A stretch of 64,000 bases of DNA from Parafrankia discariae (GTDB lineage: Bacteria; Actinomycetota; Actinomycetes; Frankiales; Frankiaceae): the NCBI RefSeq assembly GCF_000373365.1, contig NZ_KB891102.1, positions 141,632 through 205,631 on the forward strand. The letters are read 5' to 3'. A program made the translations under genes and the position numbers. A model generated the notes under the pieces. That model searched no databases, was not told the origin of the DNA, and saw only the letters and a program-made list of their open reading frames with translations. Numbering within the stretch: the first letter of the stretch is position 1; each line of letters begins with the position of its first letter. Below, one piece after another: positions 44,252-51,494 of this stretch.

Positions 44252-46159
44252 CTACCGGCCGCCGGGTGGGGTCGGCCCGCCGGCCGGCGGCAGCGCGTGT
44301 GGTGGCGGGATCGGCTGCACCAGCGGCACGTGCCAGGTGACCGTCGTGCCGATGCCGTCCTCGCCGGGGCCGAACTCCATCCGGCCGCCGAGGTCGAGCG
44401 CCCGGCGGCGCAGGTTCGTCAGGCCGCTGCTGCGCGACGCGCCACCCGGGCCGCAGCCGTCGTCGCGCACCTGCACCGAGACATCGGTGTTGGTGACCCG
44501 GACCAGCACCTCGATGCGGGTCGCCCGGGCATGCCGCGCGATGTTCGACAGCGCCTCGCGGATGGCGGCCAGCAGGTGCGGATGGATCACCTCCGGGATG
44601 CCGCGGTCGACCGGGCCGTCGATGCGGGCCGTGGGCCGGATACCCAGCGCCTGCTCGGCCTGCGCCACGATCGCGGCGATCTCGGCCCGCAGGTCGACGG
44701 CGCCGGCGGACGCCGTCAACGAGAAGATCGTCTGACGGATGTCGGCGATCGTCTGATCCAGCTCGCGGACCGCGTCGTTCAGCCGAACCGCGGCGGGCTC
44801 GTCGATCACCCGGGCCAGGCCCTGCATCTGCAGGCCGGTGGCGAACAGGCGTTGGATGACGACGTCGTGCAGGTCCCGGGCGATGCGGTCACGTTCCTCG
44901 AACACCGCGAGGCGTTCCCTGTCCCGCTGGACGCGGGCGAGTTCCAGGGCGAGCGCGGCCTGGCCGGAGAACGCCGCCGCCATCTCCAGGTCCAGCGGAC
45001 CGAACGGGACCGCGCCCGGGGCCGTGGTGAGCATGAGCACCCCCAGCGGCCGCCCGGCGGCCAGCAGCGGGACGACCATCACGGTGCCGATCACCAGGCC
45101 GTCGACGGCCTCGCCCAGCAGGCTGTGCGCGGCGGGATCCGCCCGTTCGGCGGGGACGAGCATGGCCCGGCCCGCCTTCATGATCGCGAAGAGCCCGACC
45201 TGTTCGGGCAGCACCCGCCCGCGCAGCCGCTCGGCGCGGGGACCGTCGACGACGGCCACCTCCAGCGACCTCTCGGGCACGCCGGATCGCACGGTGGGCC
45301 GGCCAGCCGGAACGCCGAAGCCGCCGGACGGAACGCCCTGCCGACCCGGCGGAACGCCGGGGCGGCCGGGCCCGGCCGGCTCCGCGTTGTGCACCGGGAG
45401 CACGATCGCGGCGAGCAGGGCGGAGGTGATCTGCCTGGCACGCCGGGCGACCAGCCGTAACGCGTCGGCGGGCTCGGCCACCGACAGCAGCGCGGTGGTG
45501 ATCTCCGCACTCGCGGTGAGCCAGGCCTGGCGCCGCCGGGTGGCCTCGTAGAGGCGGGCGTTCTCGATGGCGAAGCCGACGGCCGCGGCGAGCGCCTCGA
45601 CCAGGTCCTCGTCCTCCTGGGTGAACTCGGGGCCGCGCTTGCCCACCAGGTACAGATTGCCGAACGCCTCTCCACGGACGGCGATCGGCACGTTGAGGAA
45701 GGTGGTGAAACGGGGCCGACCGGGCGGGAAGCCGAGCGTCCCCGGCGCGATGAGGACGGGGCCCACCCGCGTGGCGTGCCCGCCCGGGTGCGGGCCGCCC
45801 CCGGGCTCGCCGATCAGGCCGCGGCCGGGCGGCAGCCGGGCGATGTCGCGGGGAACCTCCTCCCCCGGGCCGACCGCGATCAGCTCGGTGACGGCGCCGT
45901 CCTGGCCGAGGACCCCCAGCGCGCCGAGCTCGCAGTTCACCAGGGAGCGGGCCGCCTGCGCGATCCGGCGTAGCGTCACGGGCAGGCTCAGCTCGCGCGC
46001 GACGTCGACCACGGCGTCGAGCAGGCCGCGCATCCGGCTCTGCACCGCGTAGACCTCCGACCTCGGCCCGGACTCGAGGCGGTGGCCGGCGGCACCGAGC
46101 GTCCACGGCTCGGCACCGCCGGCCACCGGCGCATCCGGGCCGGCGCCGGTCTGGACCAT
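44252..46159 (-). CDS. DevS-like sensor histidine kinase with two GAF domains
   Basis: A 635-residue cytosolic kinase: GAF domain at ~50-210, second GAF at ~230-425, HisKA_3 at ~440-510 with phosphoacceptor His in ERDRIARDLHDVVIQRL, and HATPase_c at ~540-625 (LLAAIREALSNIARHA, VRDDGCGPG, GLTNLRRRA). The layout is that of DevS/DosT hypoxia sensors. In the first GAF domain the expected heme-ligand neighbourhood reads PPGRPRFTTFLNVP, with no His, so a different ligand is likely. A Gly/Pro-rich repeat insert sits in the second GAF. ATG 46159 has GGGAGG six bases upstream. Confidence 0.88.
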   Translation of the reverse strand: MVQTGAGPDAPVAGGAEPWTLGAAGHRLESGPRSEVYAVQSRMRGLLDAVVDVARELSLPVTLRRIAQAARSLVNCELGALGVLGQDGAVTELIAVGPGEEVPRDIARLPPGRGLIGEPGGGPHPGGHATRVGPVLIAPGTLGFPPGRPRFTTFLNVPIAVRGEAFGNLYLVGKRGPEFTQEDEDLVEALAAAVGFAIENARLYEATRRRQAWLTASAEITTALLSVAEPADALRLVARRARQITSALLAAIVLPVHNAEPAGPGRPGVPPGRQGVPSGGFGVPAGRPTVRSGVPERSLEVAVVDGPRAERLRGRVLPEQVGLFAIMKAGRAMLVPAERADPAAHSLLGEAVDGLVIGTVMVVPLLAAGRPLGVLMLTTAPGAVPFGPLDLEMAAAFSGQAALALELARVQRDRERLAVFEERDRIARDLHDVVIQRLFATGLQMQGLARVIDEPAAVRLNDAVRELDQTIADIRQTIFSLTASAGAVDLRAEIAAIVAQAEQALGIRPTARIDGPVDRGIPEVIHPHLLAAIREALSNIARHARATRIEVLVRVTNTDVSVQVRDDGCGPGGASRSSGLTNLRRRALDLGGRMEFGPGEDGIGTTVTWHVPLVQPIPPPHALPPAGGPTPPGGR

Positions 46160-46276
46160 CCCGCGCCTCCCCTCCGATCGCCTCCCGTGACGATAACGAG
46201 CGGGTGACCCCGCCGGGGGACTCCCCGGCGTATCCGGCGAACTCCTCCCTGCCACGAGCGGGGCGCCGCGATGGCG

Positions 46277-46282
46277 TAGAGT
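46277..46282 (+). promoter_or_regulatory. -10 box TAGAGT of the cysteine leader
   Basis: TAGAGT fits TAnnnT and ends 7 bases before the leader ATG at 46290, implying a leaderless message. The -35 region is weak. Confidence 0.5.
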
Positions 46283-46289
46283 CCCTGCC

Positions 46290-46376
46290 ATGGCCGTACT
46301 GGGCTTCCTGCTGCACAGCGACCGCGTGACCGACCTGAGCAGGGTCGCCACCGCGGCCTGTACGACCCGGGTCTGA
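46290..46376 (+). CDS. 28-residue cysteine-containing leader peptide
   Basis: A short ORF, MAVLGFLLHSDRVTDLSR followed by VATAACTTRV. It resembles the small leader peptides annotated ahead of sulfur-metabolism genes in actinobacteria, which share a hydrophobic/His start, a D-L-x-R-V core and one or more late cysteines. The single Cys codon is TGT, uncommon here where TGC dominates. A stalled ribosome at this codon under cysteine shortage could change folding of the RNA downstream. The cysteine dioxygenase-rhodanese operon begins about 440 bases later. Confidence 0.65.
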   Translation: MAVLGFLLHSDRVTDLSRVATAACTTRV

Positions 46377-46421
46377 CCGCCGGCGGGCCGTCCGCCCGCC
46401 GCCCGCCAGGCCCGTCCCGCC

Positions 46422-46450
46422 CGCCCCGCACGGCGTCACGCCGCGGGGCG
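46422..46450 (+). terminator. attenuator-like hairpin between leader peptide and cysteine dioxygenase
   Basis: CGCCCCGC pairs with GCGGGGCG and the interior adds GGCGT/ACGCC, giving a two-part stem of 13 pairs starting 46 bases after the leader stop. It fits a transcription attenuator controlled by leader translation. No T-run is present, so a role as pause or structured spacer remains possible. Confidence 0.5.
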
Positions 46451-46812
46451 TCTCGAAGAGGCAACGTCGAGGCCACCAGCCCGCCCCCGAGGGGCTGAGC
46501 CCAGCCGCCGCACCCGATGCCCCGGGCCGGGCGCCGGCCGCGGCCCGCCGACGCGGGCGCACCGGCCCGCCGGACGCGTCGCACCGCCGGAGCACCGACG
46601 GCCGGCCGGGGAGCCGCCCCGGGCCGCGCCCCACCCCACAGCGTGGGTCGCCGGCGCGGGCAGGCAGCCTCTTCGCCCCGATCACCGATGCATTTGGCTC
46701 ACCGCCGCGTTCGACCCACCGATGCGTTCGACGTGTCCGCGATGGCGTGGCCCGCGTGACGTTCGCCCGCCAGCACTCGCGTCGCGCGTGGCACTCGTGC
46801 AAGGAGGCACCG

Positions 46813-47544
46813 ATGCCGCTGATCCACCCCGCGCTCCTCCGTCCGGCTGTGACGGCCGAGCATGAGACCACGCCGGACGGCGCCGCGCCGTCCGAGGTGC
46901 CGCCGTCCCCGGTGTCGCGGGCCGGAGTGGTGCCGCAGGCCGGAGGAGCACCGGCGGACGGAGCGCCGGCGGACGGCGGGGCGCTGCTCGTGCCGGAGCG
47001 CTTCCTCGTCGACGAGCCGATGACTCTCGGCCTCGCGGACCTGCGGGAGCTGGTCTCCCGGCTGGCCGGCGCGGACCTCGCGTGGCGGCCGCTCGTCCGG
47101 CACGACCCGCACAGCCGCTGGTACACCCGCCTGCTGCTGTCCGGCGCCGTCGAGGTCTGGCTCATCGGGTGGTATCCGGGGCAGCGGACGGAGATCCACG
47201 ATCACGGCGGCGCGCTGGGGGCGCTGGCCGTCGCCGAGGGGGCCGTGGAGGAGGACGAGTGCGGGCCGGACTGGCGGATCGCCCGGACCCGTCGGCACGG
47301 AACGGGGGCGCTGGCCACCTTCCGCCCGGATCACGTCCACCGCATCGTCAACCGTGGGAACGGCCTGGCCACCACGATCCACGCCTATTCGCCGCCCGAG
47401 CTGCCGCTGCGGTACGCCCCGGAGCTCGGCCGCCGGGCGGAGCCGGGCACGGCCGCGCGGGCCATGGCGGAGGCGGCGCCGACACCCCGCGAGGCGCCGG
47501 CGCTGGAGTCCCGGGGCGTCGCCGCGGCGGCGGTCCCGGCATGA
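46813..47544 (+). CDS. cysteine dioxygenase
   Basis: A 243-residue cupin enzyme that oxidises cysteine to cysteine sulfinate. The iron site is in TEIHDHGGALGALAVAEG (His-x-His) with the third His in DHVHRIVN; the typical bacterial type I fold follows WLIGWYPGQ. The first ~70 residues are an Ala/Pro/Gly-rich lead. The start is fixed by AAGGAGG five bases before ATG 46813. It overlaps the rhodanese gene by ATGA, forming a two-gene sulfur operon behind the cysteine leader. Confidence 0.9.
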   Translation: MPLIHPALLRPAVTAEHETTPDGAAPSEVPPSPVSRAGVVPQAGGAPADGAPADGGALLVPERFLVDEPMTLGLADLRELVSRLAGADLAWRPLVRHDPHSRWYTRLLLSGAVEVWLIGWYPGQRTEIHDHGGALGALAVAEGAVEEDECGPDWRIARTRRHGTGALATFRPDHVHRIVNRGNGLATTIHAYSPPELPLRYAPELGRRAEPGTAARAMAEAAPTPREAPALESRGVAAAAVPA

Positions 47545-47924
47545 GCGAGAGCAGGGTCGACGCGATGCTCGGCGCGGCCCGGGCCCGGCTGCGCCGGCTC
47601 ACCCCCGAGCAGGCCGCGGCGGCGCTGACCGACGGCGCGGTCCTGATCGACATCCGGCCGGCGGCCCAGCGGGCCGCGGAGGGCTCGATCCCGGCCGCCG
47701 TGGTGATCGAACGCAATGTGCTCGAATGGCGGCTCGACCCGACCTGTGACTCCCGGGCCCCCTTCGCGACCGGCGACGACGTCGTGCCGATCGTGATCTG
47801 CTCCGAGGGCTACACCTCCAGCCTGGCCGCCGCCTCGCTGCAGGATCTCGGCCTGCCCGCGGCCACCGACGTGATCGGCGGTTTTCACGCCTGGGCCGCG
47901 GCGGGCCTGCCGACCACCGGCTGA
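47541..47924 (+). CDS. rhodanese-family sulfurtransferase
   Basis: A 127-residue single rhodanese domain. VLIDIRPAAQRAAEGSIPAAVVIERN is the N-terminal half and VICSEGYTSSLAAASLQDLG holds the active-site Cys, followed by DVIGGFHAWAAAGLPT. It transfers sulfane sulfur, in this operon perhaps linked to cysteine breakdown. Its start overlaps the dioxygenase stop (ATGA). A 16-base sequence at its 3' end, including the stop, is repeated just downstream. Confidence 0.92.
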   Translation: MSESRVDAMLGAARARLRRLTPEQAAAALTDGAVLIDIRPAAQRAAEGSIPAAVVIERNVLEWRLDPTCDSRAPFATGDDVVPIVICSEGYTSSLAAASLQDLGLPAATDVIGGFHAWAAAGLPTTG

Positions 47925-47949
47925 CCACCGACGGCCGACCACCGGCTGA
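47909..47949. repeat. 16-bp direct repeat at the rhodanese 3' end
   Basis: GCCGACCACCGGCTGA occurs at 47909-47924, containing the stop codon, and again at 47934-47949. Related GACC-rich sequence continues to about 47990. Confidence 0.7.
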
Positions 47950-48677
47950 TCACCGCCCGACCGCCGGTCTCCGGCCGACCGCTCGACCGTCGGGACGATT
48001 GATACGTTTCAGGTCGGCCGTACCCCCGTGTGGTCCTGAGCACATTTCGGGGCCGATAGCCGGCGGCACCAGAAATCCGGCGGCACTTTGTACCTTTTTT
48101 ACCTGCCGGCAACCCGACCCGGAGATGGTGCCCGACCGGCCCTCCCGGCACCGACATCTCAATGGCACGGCGCTGTCACACCGATCTTGCTACCTCCACA
48201 GAATGCCTGCACAGCAACCGCTTGTATGCCTGGGAGACCTAGCGCACAGCGCGCGCGGAAACGGTGACGTAACCACCGTGGACCTGGGAGGGTGAGGTCC
48301 GCCGCCCCGGGAGCACCACCAATCGGGGGGCCCGGAGAGATCCGGACGTCGGCGTTCCGGAACCCTTGCTATCCGGTCGAGAGAAGTCTACGTTCCTCGG
48401 TTAACGAGACGAGACGGGATCGTTTCCGAGCGGGGCTCCGAGTACACGCCGGACGCACTGTTGGGAAGCGCCTGGGGGCTTCTCGACTCGTGCTGGTAGG
48501 CCCGCCTGTCCGGTGTATGGCGCTACGCCGGACGTGCGTCACCGCAGCGCACCTGTCCGCCTTTGCAACGTCAGCAGGAGACGGTATGCCCAGTCAGCCC
48601 GGCATGCTACCGGTCGGTAGCCCCGCCGCACCCATGTCCCTGTCGCCGTCCGAATCCGTCCGCGAGGGAGGCAACCG
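47950..48677. other. long leader region upstream of whiB
   Basis: About 730 bases without a convincing gene. It includes a T-rich tract (TTTGTACCTTTTTTACC near 48088) and a G-rich area near 48280-48340, and is less GC-biased than the coding DNA. A small ORF from ATG 48585 ends in ATGA over the whiB start. Long untranslated leaders are common for whiB genes; I cannot match this one to a known riboswitch. Confidence 0.45.
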
Positions 48678-49046
48678 ATGAGTGCCGGCGTACCCGTACT
48701 TCCCGGTCGCGACCTCCCGCCGCAGCCGTTCGGCGAGGGCTGGCCCGTCTACTGGCGCCAGGACGCCGCGTGCCGCGACGGCGACCCCGACGCCTTCTTC
48801 CCGCCGGACGGTCGTAACACCAAGGCACGCGCCGCTGCGGAGACCCGGGCCCGCAAGATCTGTTCCGACTGCCCGGTGCAGCGGGCCTGCCTGGCCACCG
48901 CGATCTTCCGCCAGGAGGAGCACGGGGTCTGGGGCGGGCTGACCTCGGACCAGCGCTCCACCCTCGTCCCGCGAGGCCGGCTCGGCGCGGACGACGCGCT
49001 CGCCGCCGCGGACCGCCTCCTGCTCTCCATCGCCGTCGCCAGCTGA
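48678..49046 (+). CDS. WhiB-family iron-sulfur transcription factor
   Basis: A 122-residue WhiB-like protein. The four cluster cysteines are in AACRDGDPDAFFPP and KICSDCPVQRACLATAI, followed by the turn motif GVWGGLT. The family binds a 4Fe-4S cluster and partners with the principal sigma factor to regulate development, redox or drug response; the paralogue is not identifiable. It has a good ribosome site (GGGAGG, 6 bases) and is also overlapped by a short upstream ORF. Confidence 0.92.
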   Translation: MSAGVPVLPGRDLPPQPFGEGWPVYWRQDAACRDGDPDAFFPPDGRNTKARAAAETRARKICSDCPVQRACLATAIFRQEEHGVWGGLTSDQRSTLVPRGRLGADDALAAADRLLLSIAVAS

Positions 49047-49355
49047 CCCGGCCACCGGCCGGACGTCCCGCGGCCCGGTCATCGTCCTCCCCCGGCGATG
49101 ACCGGGCCGTCCGCGTCGGACGGCACAGCGTCGGACGGCGACCCGCCGGGACCAGCCGTCACCCGTGATCCTCGCGCACCGGGCCTCCCCCACGCCGCCA
49201 CCATGCCTCACACCACCACATCGAGACCACAGACCGGTGAGCGGCGTAACGAAGGCATTGACGGAGACCTCCGGCGATGGGCAGTCTGCGAGTCGTCACG
49301 GCGCCTGCGCCGGCGCGTTCGACGGGCGTTCGACAGGCGACAGACGGGGAGGACC

Positions 49356-49403
49356 ATGGTGTCCGGTGGCGACGGGTTCGCGTGGGCCGAGGCCGCGCGG
49401 TGA
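49356..49403 (+). other. 15-codon ORF coupled to the SixA-like gene
   Basis: ATG 49356 follows a strong GGGGAGGA and opens a 15-codon frame whose stop overlaps the next start as GTGA. It may be a translated leader; the alternative is that it is simply the end of a longer frame beginning at 49098. Confidence 0.35.
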
Positions 49404-49951
49404 GGCCCACCTCGCGACTGCTGCTGCTGCGGCACGCCAAGTCCGACTGGACGTCCGACCCGGAGGTCCGGGACCAGGACCGTCCGCTCTCCCCGAAGGG
49501 GCGCCGCGGCATCGCGCTGGTCGCCGACCACCTGGCGGCGTCCGGTCTCGAGCCCGACCTCGTGCTCTGCTCGTCCGCCGTGCGCACCCGCGAGACGGTG
49601 GAGCATCTGGCCAACGCGCTGCCCGGTGACGTCCCCGTGCTGGTGGAGGACCGCCTCTACCTGGCCGAGGCGAACGACCTGCTGGCCCGGCTGCGGGAGA
49701 TCGACGACGGGGTCCCGACCGTGCTGATGGTCGGCCACAATCCGGGCCTCCACACGCTCACGGTGGGGCTGCTCGCCCCGTCCGAGCGGCACCGCGTGCC
49801 CACGTTCCCGACAGCGGCGCTGGCCGTGCACGAACCCTCGGTGCCACGCTGGGCCGAGCTCGGCCCGGCGACGACGCGGCTGCTCGACTTCGTCACCCCA
49901 CGCTCCCTGCGGGCGGCCGCCGGCACCCCCGGCGAGCCGGGGGACGGCTGA
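49400..49951 (+). CDS. SixA-like histidine phosphatase
   Basis: A 183-residue histidine-phosphatase-superfamily protein. LLLLRHAKSDWTSDP is the RHG-like motif with the catalytic His, SSAVRTRETVEHLA the second Arg, and LMVGHNPGLHTL the second His. It matches SixA, which removes phosphate from histidine phosphotransfer domains, but other phosphoprotein or small-molecule substrates are possible. CGAGG lies 7 bases before the GTG. Confidence 0.9.
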   Translation: MRPTSRLLLLRHAKSDWTSDPEVRDQDRPLSPKGRRGIALVADHLAASGLEPDLVLCSSAVRTRETVEHLANALPGDVPVLVEDRLYLAEANDLLARLREIDDGVPTVLMVGHNPGLHTLTVGLLAPSERHRVPTFPTAALAVHEPSVPRWAELGPATTRLLDFVTPRSLRAAAGTPGEPGDG

Positions 49952-50032
49952 GCCACCGACACTGAGCCACCGGCGGCGGGCCGGGATGCCGGGCGACCCG
50001 GACGGTCGGGCCGTCAGACAGGTCGGGCCTCG

Positions 50033-51235
50033 TCAGGCGGGTCGGGCCCGGTCCGGGTCGGCGCTGCGGCGGTGCACCCGGCCGGCGGCCGAGCCCAGCC
50101 GCCGGGCGGCGTCCCGGGCCATGCCGTGACCGCGCGGGCGCGGCGAGAGCCGGTCGAGCGGGCGCATGACCATCGCCTCGTTGTAGGCGATGAGCGTCTG
50201 TGGGAGGTCCGGCGAGCCCACTTCGACCGGCTCCCCGAGCAGGAGCGCCAGCGCGAACCAGGGCAGGTTCAGCCCGGTCGCCGCCGACTGGTAGGTGCCG
50301 GAGGCGGCCCGCGTGTTGACCTCGAGGAGCACCGGCGTGGCCCCGCGGTAGCGGATCTGGACGTTGTTGAGGTACGCCAGCCCGAACGCCTCGACTACGC
50401 GGGTGGCGAGCTCGGTCACGGCCGCGTCCGCCCGCAGGTTGCGGGTCCAGGGCAGGCCGTCCTTGCCCCGCGGCACCGCCGCCAGGACACTGCCGGGCAC
50501 CGCCACCGGGCCGGCCGCGGCACCTGTCTCGGGAGCCGCGGCGCCTGTTCCGGGAGCGGGGCGGGAGAGCACGTCGACGCTGAACTCCGGCCCGCCGAGG
50601 TACTCGCCCACGACCAGGGCGGGGAAGCTGCCGGCCCGGCCGAGGATGCGTTCCAGCGTGGCGGGGCTCACCCGCACCGACGGCGGCTCGAACAGCGCGG
50701 TCAGGCGCTCGGCGTCCCCGTCGATGATCCGGAAGCCCTGGCCGCCGTGGTCGACGTCCGGCTTGACGCAGACCGTGCCGCCCGCGGCGGACAGCTCCGC
50801 GCAGGCGGCCTCGAACTGCGCGAAGGTGGTGACCGTCCGGGTGCGGGGCACCGGCAGGCCACGGGCCGCCATCGCCGCGTACTGCCCGGACTTGGTGGTG
50901 AAGATCCGCGCCGAGGCGGCCGGGGAGCACATGACCCGCACGCCGGCGGCTTCGAACTCGCCGACCCGGGCGGCGACGTCCAGCATGTTGCGGCCGGGGA
51001 CGAACACGTCGACCCCGTGCCGGCGGCACGCCGCCAGCGCCTGCTCGACGAACTCGTCGCCCTCGCCCGGTGGCTCGTCGATGACGGCGTCGCAGGCCTG
51101 CAGGAACGGGGTGCTCGGGATCTGGTGGGAGCCGAGCACCGTCAGCCGGCGGGAACCGGCTCCGTCCCGCAGCAGCCCGATGAGCTGATAGGTGCCGCGC
51201 CAGGTCTGGTTGAACCAGAGGCGCGCCCCGCTCAG
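50033..51235 (-). CDS. ATP-grasp domain protein
   Basis: About 400 residues of the ATP-grasp carboxylate-amine ligase type. GGTVCVKPDVDHGGQGFRI supplies ATP-binding residues, VVGEYLGGPEFSVDVL and NNVQIRY...LLEVNTRAASGTY the metal-binding Glu and Asn. It likely joins a carboxylate to an amine or thiol; substrates are unknown. The start is problematic: no ATG or GTG lies at the expected N-terminus (LSGARLWFNQT). CTG 51235 overlaps the upstream stop as CTGA; the only standard start, GTG 51310, would read through the preceding gene out of frame. Confidence 0.75.
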   Translation of the reverse strand: MSGARLWFNQTWRGTYQLIGLLRDGAGSRRLTVLGSHQIPSTPFLQACDAVIDEPPGEGDEFVEQALAACRRHGVDVFVPGRNMLDVAARVGEFEAAGVRVMCSPAASARIFTTKSGQYAAMAARGLPVPRTRTVTTFAQFEAACAELSAAGGTVCVKPDVDHGGQGFRIIDGDAERLTALFEPPSVRVSPATLERILGRAGSFPALVVGEYLGGPEFSVDVLSRPAPGTGAAAPETGAAAGPVAVPGSVLAAVPRGKDGLPWTRNLRADAAVTELATRVVEAFGLAYLNNVQIRYRGATPVLLEVNTRAASGTYQSAATGLNLPWFALALLLGEPVEVGSPDLPQTLIAYNEAMVMRPLDRLSPRPRGHGMARDAARRLGSAAGRVHRRSADPDRARPA

Positions 51236-51456
51236 TACGCCTGCTCCATGATGTTGGAGGCCAGGCCGATGGCGGCACCGGCGACGATCGCCACACCGGC
51301 GGCGATCCACAGGGGCACCGAACCGAGGATCAACGCGAGAGTCCCGAAGATGAAAGCGGCGATGATGATGTACACCGCCGCCCAGGAGCCCACGTTGCCC
51401 TTCACATGACCGGTCTCCGACACGTCCACTCCTGTCCTGTCGTCCACGGTAACCAT
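51232..51456 (-). CDS. small two-helix membrane protein
   Basis: A 74-residue protein. A short polar lead ending in HVKGNVGSWAAVY precedes two hydrophobic helices. The H-x-x-G...W-A-A-V pattern is that of the actinobacterial HGxxPAAWTAV family of small membrane proteins, function unknown. GGAGG lies six bases before ATG 51456. It is the first gene of a pair with the ATP-grasp gene and lies downstream of the GT20 gene on the same strand. Confidence 0.75.
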   Translation of the reverse strand: MVTVDDRTGVDVSETGHVKGNVGSWAAVYIIIAAFIFGTLALILGSVPLWIAAGVAIVAGAAIGLASNIMEQAY

Positions 51457-51494
51457 GCCCGACCTCCTGCCGAGCCTACCCGCCCGGGAACGTC

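Noticed and set aside
48292-48681. 129-codon ORF ending over the whiB start
   Set aside because: Composition is not convincing and no domain is visible; only its last 31 codons are mentioned as a possible uORF.
49098-49355. Upstream extension of the short ORF before the SixA gene
   Set aside because: The longer frame is Arg/Thr-rich and lacks a ribosome site at its first start; only the last 15 codons have one.
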